Below are positions 46,417 through 55,234 of a DNA stretch of 64,000 nt, one piece after another (position 1 is the first letter of the stretch; the number at the start of each line of letters is the position of its first letter). The position numbers and the translations under genes were made by a program. Below the pieces are notes generated by a model. That model ran no database searches. It saw only the letters and a program-made list of their open reading frames with translations, and was not told the DNA's origin. Source of the stretch: JACKBK01 sp963707275 (lineage in GTDB: Bacteria > Chloroflexota > Anaerolineae > JAAEKA01); assembly GCA_963707275.1 (NCBI GenBank), contig CAVPPH010000001.1, forward strand, positions 1,188,106 to 1,252,105, read 5' to 3'.

Positions 46417-47583
46417 TTGTCAACCCTCTCGACTACCAGGCCGTTATGGCACCATGTCACTCTCCCGCCGCGCGCTGGCGTAGTTCTGGCCGTGATTTCT
46501 TTGGTGTTGCTGGCAAGCTGTTCAGCTTTGCCGCCGGAACCGACCGCAACACCCTTGCCGACTGCTACCGCAACCGAAACAGCCACGCCGACGCCATCGC
46601 CAACACAGACGTCCACACCGACCGCGACGGCAACTCATACAGCAACCGCCACCGCGACCCCCGCACCCACAGACACGCCCACCGCCACTCCGACTGCCAC
46701 GGCAACAGCCACCGCTACCGCGACGCTCACGACCACCCAGTCCAGCCTGGCAGCCAACGTACTGGTGACGTCGACGCCCATTGTACCGGGCGGGCTCTGG
46801 CCGACGCCGGATGTCTCGCAGGCCAGCGAGCACTACTGGCTGGGCAGGCCGACCGGCGCCGGCACCACGCAGTGGGCCAGCCCGTTCTACCCCTACGCCA
46901 GCACCGGCCAGGGCGCGTATCTGGTACACCACGGTGCGGACATTGCCAACCCGCTGGGTACGCCGCTCTACGCGCCGGCCGACGGGACTGTGGTTTTCGC
47001 CGGCCCTGACGATCAGGTCGCAGTTGGCCCGACCACCAACTTCTTCGGCATCCCGGTGGTCATCGAGCTGGACCGGCGCTATCGCGACCAGCCGGTGTAC
47101 GTGCTGCTGGGCCACATGTCCAGCACGACCGTTACGCCCGGCCAGCGCGTGCAGCGCGGCCAGCAGGTCGGCACGGTCGGCAGCACCGGTATCGCGCTCG
47201 GTCCGCACGTCCACGTCGAGGTGCGGGTCGGCGTCAACGACTATGATCACACACGCAACCCGGAGTTCTGGCTGCAACCGCTGCCTGGCCACGGTACGGT
47301 AGCCGGACGCGTGCTGACCGCCGACGGACGCCACCTGCCCGAAGTGCCGCTGCTCTTCTACCCCGGCCCCAACTTTAACTCGCCGCGCTACTATGCCTAC
47401 ACCTACATCGACGGCCTGGGCCTGATCAACCCCGACGACGAGTGGGGCGAAAACTTCCTGTTGTCAGACCTGCCGGCCGGACGATACCTGCTGGAAGCGA
47501 CCGTCAACGGCAAAGTCTATCGCCAGAACATCACGGTCGAAGCCGGCAGAACCTCGTGGGCAGAGATCCGCACGGAGGACTGA
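46417..47583 (+). CDS. M23-family metallopeptidase lipoprotein
   Basis: The TTG at 46417, 8 bases after AGGAG, is preferred over the ATG at 46330, which lies upstream of the -10. The N-terminus has a lipoprotein signal (VVLAVISLVLLASCSA). A long linker of threonine, alanine and proline follows (TATPLPTATATETATPTPSP). The LytM/M23 domain is next, with HHGADIANPLGTPLYAPADG (zinc ligands H and D) and GIALGPHVHVEVRVG (H-x-H). A C-terminal beta domain carries VAGRVLTADGRHLPEVPLLF. Such enzymes cut peptidoglycan cross-bridges or act as regulators of such enzymes. Likely surface-anchored. Confidence 0.87.
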   Translation: MSTLSTTRPLWHHVTLPPRAGVVLAVISLVLLASCSALPPEPTATPLPTATATETATPTPSPTQTSTPTATATHTATATATPAPTDTPTATPTATATATATATLTTTQSSLAANVLVTSTPIVPGGLWPTPDVSQASEHYWLGRPTGAGTTQWASPFYPYASTGQGAYLVHHGADIANPLGTPLYAPADGTVVFAGPDDQVAVGPTTNFFGIPVVIELDRRYRDQPVYVLLGHMSSTTVTPGQRVQRGQQVGTVGSTGIALGPHVHVEVRVGVNDYDHTRNPEFWLQPLPGHGTVAGRVLTADGRHLPEVPLLFYPGPNFNSPRYYAYTYIDGLGLINPDDEWGENFLLSDLPAGRYLLEATVNGKVYRQNITVEAGRTSWAEIRTED

Positions 47584-47594
47584 ACACAACGCTT

Positions 47595-47805
47595 ATGTCA
47601 TGTTGAGCGGGTCTGACGCACAATCCGCATCACGAACATACCAAAGCGAAACATCTCGCGTATCGACCAGTCGATGATTTTTCGGCTGGCGAGTTGTGTA
47701 CCCATCGACAGTGCTGCGAGTAAGTGCAGTCGATTTACACGACGCCACTGGATCACGATACGGTCACTTATGAGACTTCTCCGCCAGACCCGCTCAACAT
47801 GACAT
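47595..47805. mobile_element. MITE-like element with 21-bp perfect terminal inverted repeats
   Basis: Arms at 47595-47615 (begins atgtcatgttgagcgggt) and 47785-47805 are exact reverse complements of 21 bases bounding 211 bases. The interior includes aaagcgaaacatctcgcg (47645-47662), a motif I recall in dispersed TGTCATGTTGAGC repeats. No transposase is encoded and no clear target-site duplication is visible. The right end overlaps the 3' end of the solute-binding protein frame. Confidence 0.65.
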
Positions 47806-48735
47806 GACCAGGTGTGCAGCCTCTTCGGGATAATCGTTTGGTCATCCCACGGCGGGTTTCGCGGGCTCCAAACCATCTTGTCAATCCTGTAAATCCTGTC
47901 CAAAATCTCCCCGCTACTTCGACCACCAAACCAGGCTTGCCAAACCAGCGCGCTTGCAAAGCTGCAAGCGTGCCATCAGCTTCCAAAGCCTCCAGCGCCT
48001 CGTCAACCTGCGCCTGCAAGATCGGCGCTTTACGCGGCATCACGACGACGTACGGGTCCGACACAATCGGCTCCGCGGCGATGCGCAGCTGGCCGATTGC
48101 GGGGAACTGCAAGGCGCTGACGCGGTCCACCAGCGCGGCATCGGCGCCACCGTCTGCGACGACTTGCAAAGCCTGCTGGGCGGTCTCCTGCGCCAGAATT
48201 TCCACATCGGGGAAGTCGCTGCGCAGCCTGCGCGCCTGCAAGTCGCCTTCCGATCCCCACTCCACGGCGATGCGCAGGCCGGCCAGGTCGTCGAGCGTGT
48301 TCAGATCCGTCCGGCCGGACGCGGCGACCAGCACCAGTCCTGCCTCGAAGTAAGGCCGGGAAAACGCCACGTCCTGGCTGAACTGCGGCTGGTACGGCAG
48401 CGCAGAGAGCGCAGTATCGACGCGACCGGCCCAGACCGCGTCCACCAGCCCGTCGAACCCGATACCCTCGATGCTGGCCTCAACGCCCCAGCGCTCGGCA
48501 ATGGCACGCGCCAGATCGACATCGAAACCGACCGGCCGGCCGTCGTGTCCAGCGCTTCAAAGGGCGGGAAACTGGGGTCCATTGCGACCCGCCAGACGCC
48601 TTCCTGTTGAATGCGATCCCAAACCCGATCGCGCGGCTGGCCCACTGTTCGCCACAGAATCAGCGCCAGCGCCAGCAACAGGACTGCACCGCCAGCCAGC
48701 CACAGTCGCCGGTCGTGCAGGAATTTGCTGGTCAC
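47768..48735 (-). CDS. Extracellular solute-binding protein (amino-acid type), frameshifted
   Basis: The protein begins with a membrane anchor or signal (LWLAGGAVLLLALALILW). It continues WRVAMDPSFPPFEALDTT, then after a shift near 48540 IEGIGFDGLVDAVWAGRVDT, ALSALPYQPQFSQDVAFSRP and YVVVMPRKAPILQAQVDEAL. This is the family 3 amino-acid-binding fold of ABC transporters. No permease or ATPase gene is adjacent. The domain should end near WFGKPGL; the last 45 codons look like untranslated sequence and then the MITE arm, so the natural stop may be near 47911 or has been lost. It starts one base before the stop of the glycosidase gene. Confidence 0.8.
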
Positions 48736-48736
48736 G

Positions 48737-49876
48737 CTACTCGCTCCCTCCCGGGCCGGTGAGTTCCTGGCCGCGGCTGTAACGTTGCACTTCCAGGTAG
48801 ATCGGCTTCGGCTCGAAATCAGGCGTCACGAAGGTGAAGTAGTCCTGATAAGTGCGCAGGCCGGCGGGGTAACGAAACGCCCAGAATGCCAGCACCTCAG
48901 CCCACGGCCATTCATCCAGCACCTTCTGGTAGGCGCGCACGGTGTATTCGATCCGCTGGCCGGGCCTCACGGCGCGCGTCCAGCGCGGGTGATCGTTCCA
49001 GCCGGCCTCGGTGATCAGGATCGGCTTGTCGCCGTCGCCATTGGCAACCATCACATCGCGCAGCAGTTCGGTGCGGGCAAAATTGATCGCGTCGGGTGCG
49101 GCCGGCTCGTCGGGCGGAAACTTGCCGCCGTAGGCGTGGACAGCCAGCGCGTCGAACCAGGGTGACGCGCCGGCGTCGTACATCGCTTGCAGGTAGGCCA
49201 GGTCATCCATCCCCCACTCGCTGCCGGGCGGGGCCAGGGTAGGCGCCAACGCGCCGCCCAGCACCTGCACATCGGGGTTAGCTTCCTTGGCGCGTGTGTA
49301 GGCGACCCGCAGCATTTCAGTGTACGCGACCGGATCGACCGGTCGAAATCCCCACTCCAGGCTCAGGTTCGGTTCGTTCCAGATGACAATCGTGTCCACC
49401 ACGCCGCGATAGCGATCCACAAATTCATAGACGTAGTTGCCAAAGTCGTCGTAGTGCTCTTCGTCCAGGTAGAGAGGCGTGGTGTCGTCGGGGCGCGCCC
49501 ACTGCGGCGCATAGCCCAGCCGCGCGATAACCTTCAGCCCCTGCGCGGCCGCGTGACGCATCACCATGTCGCTATGATTCCACCGGCCCTCGCCGGGCCG
49601 ATTGGGCTCGACGTAGGCCCAGGGGAAGAACTCGACGATCGAGCCCGCGCCCATCTCGCGCACCATCTCCAACGTGCGCTTGACCTTCCATTCCTCCACC
49701 TCGTCGGTCAGCCGGGTGTGGACGCCCATCTTCGGGTTGATGGACTGGACGGTTTGCTGCGGGCCGACGCTGACGCGGGAGCGCGACCGCACGACAACAA
49801 AGGCGATGATCCCCGCAGCAATCAGCAGCAGAAGCAGAAGCGCGGCGCGGCGCGATGAAAATCGAAGTCGGGACAT
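48737..49876 (-). CDS. Membrane-anchored glycoside hydrolase-like protein (TIM barrel, clan A type)
   Basis: The start at 49876 (MSRLRFSSRRAALLLLLLIA) gives an N-terminal membrane anchor. The TIM-barrel body has SIVEFFPWAYVEPNRPGEG and the clan GH-A pair: acid/base glutamate in DTIVIWNEPNLS (E168) and nucleophile glutamate in PILITEAGWND (E290). The layout suggests GH5/GH39/GH53-like retaining glycosidases; the substrate is not inferable. A TGG-TATAAT on the minus strand ends 7 bases upstream of the ATG, so the transcript is probably leaderless and the longer frame from 49906 is excluded. It is probably co-transcribed with the following solute-binding protein, which begins one base after its stop. 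Confidence 0.82.
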   Translation of the reverse strand: MSRLRFSSRRAALLLLLLIAAGIIAFVVVRSRSRVSVGPQQTVQSINPKMGVHTRLTDEVEEWKVKRTLEMVREMGAGSIVEFFPWAYVEPNRPGEGRWNHSDMVMRHAAAQGLKVIARLGYAPQWARPDDTTPLYLDEEHYDDFGNYVYEFVDRYRGVVDTIVIWNEPNLSLEWGFRPVDPVAYTEMLRVAYTRAKEANPDVQVLGGALAPTLAPPGSEWGMDDLAYLQAMYDAGASPWFDALAVHAYGGKFPPDEPAAPDAINFARTELLRDVMVANGDGDKPILITEAGWNDHPRWTRAVRPGQRIEYTVRAYQKVLDEWPWAEVLAFWAFRYPAGLRTYQDYFTFVTPDFEPKPIYLEVQRYSRGQELTGPGGSE

Positions 49877-49883
49877 GCCGTCG

Positions 49884-49892
49884 ATTATACCA
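49884..49892 (-). promoter_or_regulatory. Extended -10 promoter of the glycosidase gene
   Basis: On the minus strand TGG precedes TATAAT (49889-49884). The expected start (about 49877) adjoins the ATG at 49876. Confidence 0.65.
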
Positions 49893-49910
49893 CGAAGCCC
49901 ACACAAGAGT

Positions 49911-49936
49911 TGAGGACAGACGGGCGTCTGTCCTCA
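49911..49936. repeat. 12-bp near-continuous palindrome
   Basis: tgaggacagacg (49911-49922) and its exact complement (49925-49936) are separated by two bases. It lies just upstream of the glycosidase promoter and could be an operator. Confidence 0.6.
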
Positions 49937-50097
49937 GGTTCGAAGAACGGTACAATGCAGTTGGGGCTGGTTCCCATAGGTCTTTGTGCGTCACGTGTCG
50001 CCTCGCGGCGCAGAAATCACCAGCCCCTGTGAATATTGTAACAGAATTTCCTGCTCCCGTAAAGGGTTCGCGAGAAATTGCCCATTATTGATACCGG

Positions 50098-50496
50098 TTA
50101 CTTCAACCCCCATGTCTGCGGCGTGGTCAGTTCCAGGCTGTTGCCAGCGGGATCGCGGAAATAGAGCGAGAATCCGCCGCCCGGCCACGTCACCTCGGTT
50201 TCGATCGCTACGCCCAGCTGAGCCAGCCGGCCGCGCCAGGCATCGACCTGATCGCCAGCCATCGCGAACGCGATGTGGCCCGGGCCGTGCGCGCCGTGAG
50301 CCGGCGCGCTGCCTGCACCGGTGGCTGTCTCGTCTGGATTGAACAGCAGCAGGACGCCTGCCCCGCAGCGATAAAAGACGTGCCGGCCCGATACGCTGGC
50401 GAACGGTTCGAGACCGAGCACTTCCTTATAGAAGCGCATGGCCGCGTCAAGATCATCGACGTACAGGCAAGTTTCGAGAATTCGGTTGACTTCCAC
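50098..50496 (-). CDS. VOC-family (glyoxalase/bleomycin-resistance-like) protein
   Basis: The GTG at 50496 follows CAGGAG at a suitable distance, giving 132 residues. The sequence reads VNRILETCLYVDDLDAAMRF, GLEPFASVSGRHVFYRCG, HGPGHIAFAM and GFSLYFRDPAGNSLELTTP. This is a single-chain pair of beta-alpha-beta-beta-beta modules with H and E metal ligands (GHIAF and NSLEL). Members are metal-dependent lyases, dioxygenases or resistance proteins; the specific reaction cannot be assigned. It is transcribed away from the threonine-synthase-like gene. The frame is intact. Confidence 0.85.
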   Translation of the reverse strand: MEVNRILETCLYVDDLDAAMRFYKEVLGLEPFASVSGRHVFYRCGAGVLLLFNPDETATGAGSAPAHGAHGPGHIAFAMAGDQVDAWRGRLAQLGVAIETEVTWPGGGFSLYFRDPAGNSLELTTPQTWGLK

Positions 50497-50733
50497 GGGT
50501 TGTCTCCTGGAATATGCGGCGCACCCAACAGCGGTAGCAGTTTGACGCCCAGAGATTGCCGGAGATGCATCACCTCCTGCTCTGGCCGGTTTCCGACAGA
50601 GCCAGCACCGGAGTTACGCCTGGACGTATCGTGAGTGACGCCGCCGGTTTGACGGCCAGCCCTGGCCGGTGATACACTCGGATCTGTCGCGTTATTGTAC
50701 CAGCCCGCCGGAACCGCGCCAAAGATTCTCGCC

Positions 50734-51879
50734 ATGGATGCCACTTATCCCAGCCAACCGCCAATCCTTCGCTGCCAGACCTGCCGCGCAGAGCATTCCA
50801 TCGATTCGCCGATCTGGGTCTGCCCATGTGGCGGCCTGCTGGACGTGGAGACCTCGGCGATCTTTCCCGTCGACTCGCTGGCGGGGCGGCCGGCCAGCCT
50901 GTGGCGCTATCGCGAGGCACTGCCGCTGCGCCGCGACACGCAGCCGGTCAGCCTGGGCGAAAGCATGACGCCACTGCTGCCGGTTTCAGCGGGTGGACGG
51001 GAGGTCTTTCTCAAGATCGACCACCTGCTGCCCACCGGTTCGTTCAAGGACCGCGGCGCAGCGGTATTGCTGACAAAAATGCGCGAACTTGGCGTAACTT
51101 CCGGGGTCGAAGATTCGTCAGGTAATGCAGGAGCGGCGATTGCAGCTTACGCGGCCGCAGCCGGTGTGCCGGTGTCGATCTACGTCCCAGCCAGCGCGCC
51201 GGAGGCCAAGGTGTCCCAGATTCGACTGTATGGCGCTCGGCTGGTTTCGGTGCCGGGCAGCCGCGAGGACACCACGACAGCCGCGCTGGCCGAGGCGCAG
51301 CAAAGCTACTACGCCAGCCACGTCTGGAACCCGTTCTTCCTCGAAGGCACCAAGACCGCCGCCTTCGAAATCTGGGAACAACTTGGACGCCGGGCGCCTG
51401 ACTGGGTTATCACGCCAGTAGGCCATGGAACGATGCTGCTTGGCCTGTTCAATGGCTTTCAGCAACTGCTTCGAGCTGGCGTCACCGCCAGCCTGCCGCG
51501 CATCGTCGGTGTCCAGGCGGCCAACTGTGCGCCGCTGGCCGCGGCTTGGTTCAGCGAGGCGAGCGCGCTGCCGGAGGTCACACGCAACAGCACGATTGCC
51601 GACGGTATCGCGATTGCCCGCCCGCCGCGCTGGCGCCAGATTGTGGCGGCAATCGCCGCAAGCCGCGGCGAGATTGCGCCGGTCAATGACGAGGCGATCT
51701 GGCGCGCGTTCCACGGTTGGGCCGCACGCGGCATCGCAGTCGAGCCGACAGCGGCGAGCGCCCTGGCTTTTCTCGACCAATGGCTTGCAGCAACCGGTCC
51801 GCGGCCAGATGAAACGATTGTCGTTTTGTTGACAGGCTCCGCGTTGAAGACATCGACAAAGATTTTGAATCGAACTTGA
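50734..51879 (+). CDS. Threonine-synthase-like PLP enzyme
   Basis: From the ATG at 50734 the protein has 381 residues. An N-terminal zinc-ribbon-like C-x-x-C...C-P-C-G (LRCQTCRAE, WVCPCGG) precedes a fold-type II PLP domain with SLGESMTPLLP and LLPTGSFKDRGAAVLL. K105 is the expected PLP lysine. VEDSSGNAGAAIAAYAAAAG is the phosphate-facing loop, and PVGHGTMLLGLFNGFQQL is the glycine-rich region. The architecture matches threonine synthases of the type with an N-terminal ribbon, but related enzymes act on other amino acids. Some members are paralogues of unknown substrate. The frame is intact. Confidence 0.83.
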   Translation: MDATYPSQPPILRCQTCRAEHSIDSPIWVCPCGGLLDVETSAIFPVDSLAGRPASLWRYREALPLRRDTQPVSLGESMTPLLPVSAGGREVFLKIDHLLPTGSFKDRGAAVLLTKMRELGVTSGVEDSSGNAGAAIAAYAAAAGVPVSIYVPASAPEAKVSQIRLYGARLVSVPGSREDTTTAALAEAQQSYYASHVWNPFFLEGTKTAAFEIWEQLGRRAPDWVITPVGHGTMLLGLFNGFQQLLRAGVTASLPRIVGVQAANCAPLAAAWFSEASALPEVTRNSTIADGIAIARPPRWRQIVAAIAASRGEIAPVNDEAIWRAFHGWAARGIAVEPTAASALAFLDQWLAATGPRPDETIVVLLTGSALKTSTKILNRT

Positions 51880-51904
51880 CGAAAAAATCGCGCTCAGGTA
51901 TACT
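51876..51904 (+). promoter_or_regulatory. Sigma-70 promoter with a long leader
   Basis: TTGACG (51876-51881) and TATACT (51899-51904) are separated by 17 bases, overlapping the end of the threonine-synthase-like gene. The next start codon is about 284 bases downstream. Confidence 0.7.
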
Positions 51905-52194
51905 CTTCTACACATAATCCAGTTGTTCTTTGTCCTGAGGGTTGGTCAGACTACACCAATGCTCCCGCACAAAAGGCGCGTCCCCAACACAATCCGGGTT
52001 TTATCGGGAAACAGGTTGTTCCCCGGACAGTTCTTTCTGTGCGACGCCTCTTCTGCCGCCACCTCTCACCACTGCCACTCGCTGGACCCGTCACATTGGC
52101 CTACCACGGCCTGCGCAGTTCGACCCGAAACATTGGTAGTTACTATTGGCGCGATGGACGCGTCACAATCTATTGCACGTAGGAGGTGCTAACC
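51905..52194 (+). other. Long untranslated leader of the lipoprotein gene
   Basis: No convincing coding frame or known riboswitch fold is recognisable in this stretch between the promoter and the AGGAGG at 52181-52186. A local hairpin is possible around 52006-52027 (cggg...cccgg). Confidence 0.4.
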
Positions 52195-53127
52195 ATGCGG
52201 TTCTTTAGGCTACTTGCTCTGATGTTGATTGCATCCTTGCTGGTGAGTGCGTGTGGCGCTGCGACCGCGCCAACCGTCAGTGAGGAAACGGACTCCGGTC
52301 AGCGATTCCTGGTTTCGCTCCCTAGAATGGTTGTTGACATCGATGATGCTGGCCAGGCTTCCATTGGCGGTCTAAGCGTTGACGCGGTGAACAGTCTGAT
52401 GCCTGGTCTGGCGATGCCCGATCTGGCAGTGAACCCCTTCTATGTTGACTGGATGCGCAACACCAACGTCCAGCACATGGAGTTGGTCAGTGGCGACGAC
52501 GGCGTGTTCGTGTTCATCAACGGCGAGCCGCTGCCCTATCTTGGCTGGAATGATGAGGCGTTGAGCAACCTGGCTATCGTGACCGGTCTGACCGGCCTGC
52601 CCTATGGCGAGTTGATCGGCAAGCTGGTGCCCATTATTCAGCGAACGGGCCTCGACTTCGCCGTGAAGTTCCCGATGCAGGAAGGCGCGGCCGAGATTGC
52701 ACTGCGCGACCCCAGCGTCCCCGTCACGGCGCCTGAGACGGCCGAAGCTCAGCCGGCGACGTTCATCACTCGTATCGACGTGAAGTATGACGAAAATGGC
52801 GTGCCCACTATGGCCGGCATCAGCAGCCGCGATCTGGCCTCGGCCGCTGGCCTCTACCTGCCGGTGGAACTGACCCCCGATACCCTGGCTCAGCTCAAGG
52901 CCGCCGGCGTCAGCGAAATGCGCCTGGTCACCGGCAACAACGGTGTCTTCATCACCATCAACGGTCAGCCGCTTCCCAACATCGCGTGGAACGATGCGAT
53001 TTTGAGCAACACGGCCGACATGTATCAGCAGATGAACCCGGACAGCCCATACATCGCGCTGGCCAAGCTGTTCCTGCCGGAACTCGACAACCTGGACATC
53101 GATCTTCGCTTGCTGTTCCCGCAGTAA
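52195..53127 (+). CDS. Lipoprotein with an internal duplication
   Basis: The ATG at 52195 follows AGGAGG. The lipoprotein signal is LLALMLIASLLVSACGA. The mature 290 residues hold two related halves. The first has HMELVSGDDGVFVFINGEPL then PYLGWNDEALSNLA; the second has EMRLVTGNNGVFITINGQPL then PNIAWNDAILSNTA. Each half starts with a segment (LPRMVVDIDDAGQASIGGLS; ITRIDVKYDENGVPTMAGIS) that looks like a beta hairpin. The duplicated module is not one I can name. It is probably anchored on the outer face of the membrane. A membrane-protein gene follows after 36 bases. Confidence 0.8.
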   Translation: MRFFRLLALMLIASLLVSACGAATAPTVSEETDSGQRFLVSLPRMVVDIDDAGQASIGGLSVDAVNSLMPGLAMPDLAVNPFYVDWMRNTNVQHMELVSGDDGVFVFINGEPLPYLGWNDEALSNLAIVTGLTGLPYGELIGKLVPIIQRTGLDFAVKFPMQEGAAEIALRDPSVPVTAPETAEAQPATFITRIDVKYDENGVPTMAGISSRDLASAAGLYLPVELTPDTLAQLKAAGVSEMRLVTGNNGVFITINGQPLPNIAWNDAILSNTADMYQQMNPDSPYIALAKLFLPELDNLDIDLRLLFPQ

Positions 53128-53163
53128 TCACGGGCCATTGGCCATCAGAAAGGAGCAACCAGG

Positions 53164-53790
53164 GTGAAAAGTCGTTACAACGGACTACGTACAATCGGAA
53201 CCCTCGCGCTCATCCTGGCCTGGGTCGTCCTGATCCTGGGCATCGTCTTTGGCGTCGCGACCTGGCTGGGGCTCGGCGCCTTTCAGAACGCGCTGGACCT
53301 ACACCCTTGGCCCCGCTGCCCATCATGGGTGTGATCCCCGGCGTGCTGTGGGGCATCCTGGGCTTCCTGGTTTACTACGCGATCGGCAAGACACTGCACT
53401 TGCTGGTGGACGTGGACGAACGAACCATGCAGGTTCGCCTGGCAGTCGGAGCAGCCGGCTGCTGCCGAGGATTGCAGGCGCGAGATGTCCGGCGAATTGA
53501 AGCGCCAGGCCAAGCTGATCGCCGCCAACCTCGAAGCCACCCAGGACATCCAGCGCCAACTGGCAGCCATCGAAAGCAAAGTGGGCGTCAGCACCGGCCG
53601 TTGCACCGGCAGCAGCGATAGCGCGCGGGCGCCGCGGTAGCGCGCTGCTGCTGCAGATGCATGCGATGAAACAGCCAGCGTGACGCCAGCGACGCGTCAG
53701 GCCGTTGAGGACGCCGCCGACGACGGTGGCTGAACGACCGAGGCCGCTGCCGACGCAGTAGCCGGCGACGACACGGACGCTGCAGCGTAA
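53164..53790 (+). CDS. Small membrane protein with coiled tail, frameshifted
   Basis: A GTG at 53164 after AAAGGAG begins KSRYNGLRTIGTLALILAWV, the first of two transmembrane helices; the second is IMGVIPGVLWGILGFLVYYA. A shift near 53313 joins them. After HLLVDVDERTMQVRLAV, a further shift near 53450 leads to EDCRREMSGELKRQAKLIAA and QRQLAAIESKVGVS, a probable short coiled coil. The tail beyond 53640 is alanine/aspartate-rich with ambiguous frames, so the end point is uncertain; 53790 is the stop of the last acidic segment. A strong terminator follows. No family is recognised. Confidence 0.6.
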
Positions 53791-53813
53791 CCAGTATCCT
53801 GCTTGAGAACATT

Positions 53814-53850
53814 CAAGGACCCTGGCCGTTCGGCCAGGGTCCTTGGTTTT
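53814..53850 (+). terminator. Strong rho-independent terminator
   Basis: A perfect 14-bp stem (caaggaccctggcc, 53814-53827, with 53832-53845), the loop gttc, then GTTTT. Confidence 0.88.
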
Positions 53851-53869
53851 GCATGCGTTCAAATATGAC

Positions 53870-53898
53870 TTGCGCATTCAATCACCCTCTGGTAGAAT
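53870..53898 (+). promoter_or_regulatory. Promoter of the phosphofructokinase operon
   Basis: TTGCGC (53870-53875) and TAGAAT (53893-53898) are 17 bases apart. The leader to the ATG at 54050 is about 145 bases. Confidence 0.6.
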
Positions 53899-54049
53899 GC
53901 GCCTGTAACGCGAGCCGGACGCTACCCAACACGGCGCAGTTCTTCGGCCAAACTATCGTCAACGACGGACGCCGTGCGACAGACCCGACCTCATGGTAAG
54001 GGGCTGTTTTTTGGTACGGCGCCCCCATCGCAACAGGTATCAACACCCC

Positions 54050-55222
54050 ATGACTCGTACGAAAACCCTGGCAGTACTTACCGGCGGCGGCGACGTTCCC
54101 GGTTTGAATCCCTGCATCAAACAGGTTGTCAACCGCGCTCACGAACATGGCTGGCGCGTGATCGGATTCCGACGCGGCTGGGCCGGACCGCTGAATTTCA
54201 ACCCGGACAGTCCCGACGACAACCACAAGTGGGTGATGGACTTGGACGATCAGGTGGTTCGCACCATCGACCGGACCGGCGGAACTTTCCTGCACACCAG
54301 CCGCACCCAGCCCAGCAACATGCGCGGACCCAACGTCCCGGCGTTTCTGCGCAGCGAGGGTGAGGACTACAGCAACCCCAGCCAGACCTTTGACCTGACC
54401 GCCCAGGTCATGCAAACACTAGACCACCTGGGCGTCGACGTGCTGATTCCCATCGGCGGCGACGACACGCTGGGCTACGGCGCGCGCATCCACAAGGAAG
54501 GCTACCCGGTCGTATCCATCCCGAAAACGATGGACAACGACGTGTTCGGCACTGACTTCTGCATCGGCTTCAGCACTGCGATCACGCGCTCAGTGGACCT
54601 GATCTCCGCCCTGCGCACGCCCGCTGGTTCGCACGAACGCATCGCCGTGGTGGAACTGTTTGGCCGCAACTCCGGCGAGACCTCGCTGATCGCGTCTTAC
54701 CTCGCCTATGCCGACCGGGCCATCATCTCTGAGGTGCCCTTTGACCCGGACAAGCTGGCCGGGCTGGTGACACGCGACAAGCTGAGCAACCCCAGCAACT
54801 ACGCCGTGGTGACAATCTCCGAAGGCGCGCGCATGATCGACGGCGACGTGATCGAGTACGGCGATTCGGACGCCTACGGCCACCGCAAGCTGGGCGGCGT
54901 CGGCCAGATCACGGCAGACCTGATCAAGCGACTGACGGGCGAAAACGTGCTCTACCAGCAGTTGGGCTACATGATGCGATCGGGCGCGCCGGATGCGCTC
55001 GATCGGCTGGTGGCAGCCAACTACGGCGCGCTGGCAGTCGATCTGGCTGTCCGCGGCATCACGGGGCGAATGGTCGCCCTGCGCGAAGGACGTTACACGC
55101 ACGTGGCCGCTGACATGCCTCAGCGCGGCGTGAAGCGGGTCGACGTGGACGAGTTCTACGACATCGAGGGCTATAAGCCCAAGGTTGCCCATGTTCAGGG
55201 CAAACCCATGTTCTTGTACTAG
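54050..55222 (+). CDS. pfp: 6-phosphofructokinase, pyrophosphate-dependent type by motif
   Basis: The 390-residue protein carries TLAVLTGGGDVPGLN at the N-terminus, VLIPIGGDDTLGYGA (GGDDT at 136-140) and SIPKTMDNDVFGTDFCIGFS (PKTMDND at 158-164). The fructose-6-phosphate site follows (AVVELFGRNSGETSL). ATP-dependent enzymes have GGDGS and PGTIDND at these places. An aspartate in GGDDT and a lysine in PKTxDND are the known marks of pyrophosphate-dependent PFK. The enzyme would phosphorylate fructose 6-phosphate reversibly in glycolysis. The start ATG at 54050 is chosen over 53993, which would add an unlikely arginine-rich extension. A small membrane-protein gene follows 12 bases later. Confidence 0.9.
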   Translation: MTRTKTLAVLTGGGDVPGLNPCIKQVVNRAHEHGWRVIGFRRGWAGPLNFNPDSPDDNHKWVMDLDDQVVRTIDRTGGTFLHTSRTQPSNMRGPNVPAFLRSEGEDYSNPSQTFDLTAQVMQTLDHLGVDVLIPIGGDDTLGYGARIHKEGYPVVSIPKTMDNDVFGTDFCIGFSTAITRSVDLISALRTPAGSHERIAVVELFGRNSGETSLIASYLAYADRAIISEVPFDPDKLAGLVTRDKLSNPSNYAVVTISEGARMIDGDVIEYGDSDAYGHRKLGGVGQITADLIKRLTGENVLYQQLGYMMRSGAPDALDRLVAANYGALAVDLAVRGITGRMVALREGRYTHVAADMPQRGVKRVDVDEFYDIEGYKPKVAHVQGKPMFLY

Positions 55223-55234
55223 CCAGGAGCACTC

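Noticed and set aside
49855..50342. Overlapping plus-strand frames between the glycosidase and VOC genes
   Set aside because: They are antisense to the promoter or to the VOC gene, and no domain or start signal supports them.
51942..52139. Short frame in the long leader as a leader peptide or gene
   Set aside because: No ribosome site and an irregular composition; it looks like a chance frame.
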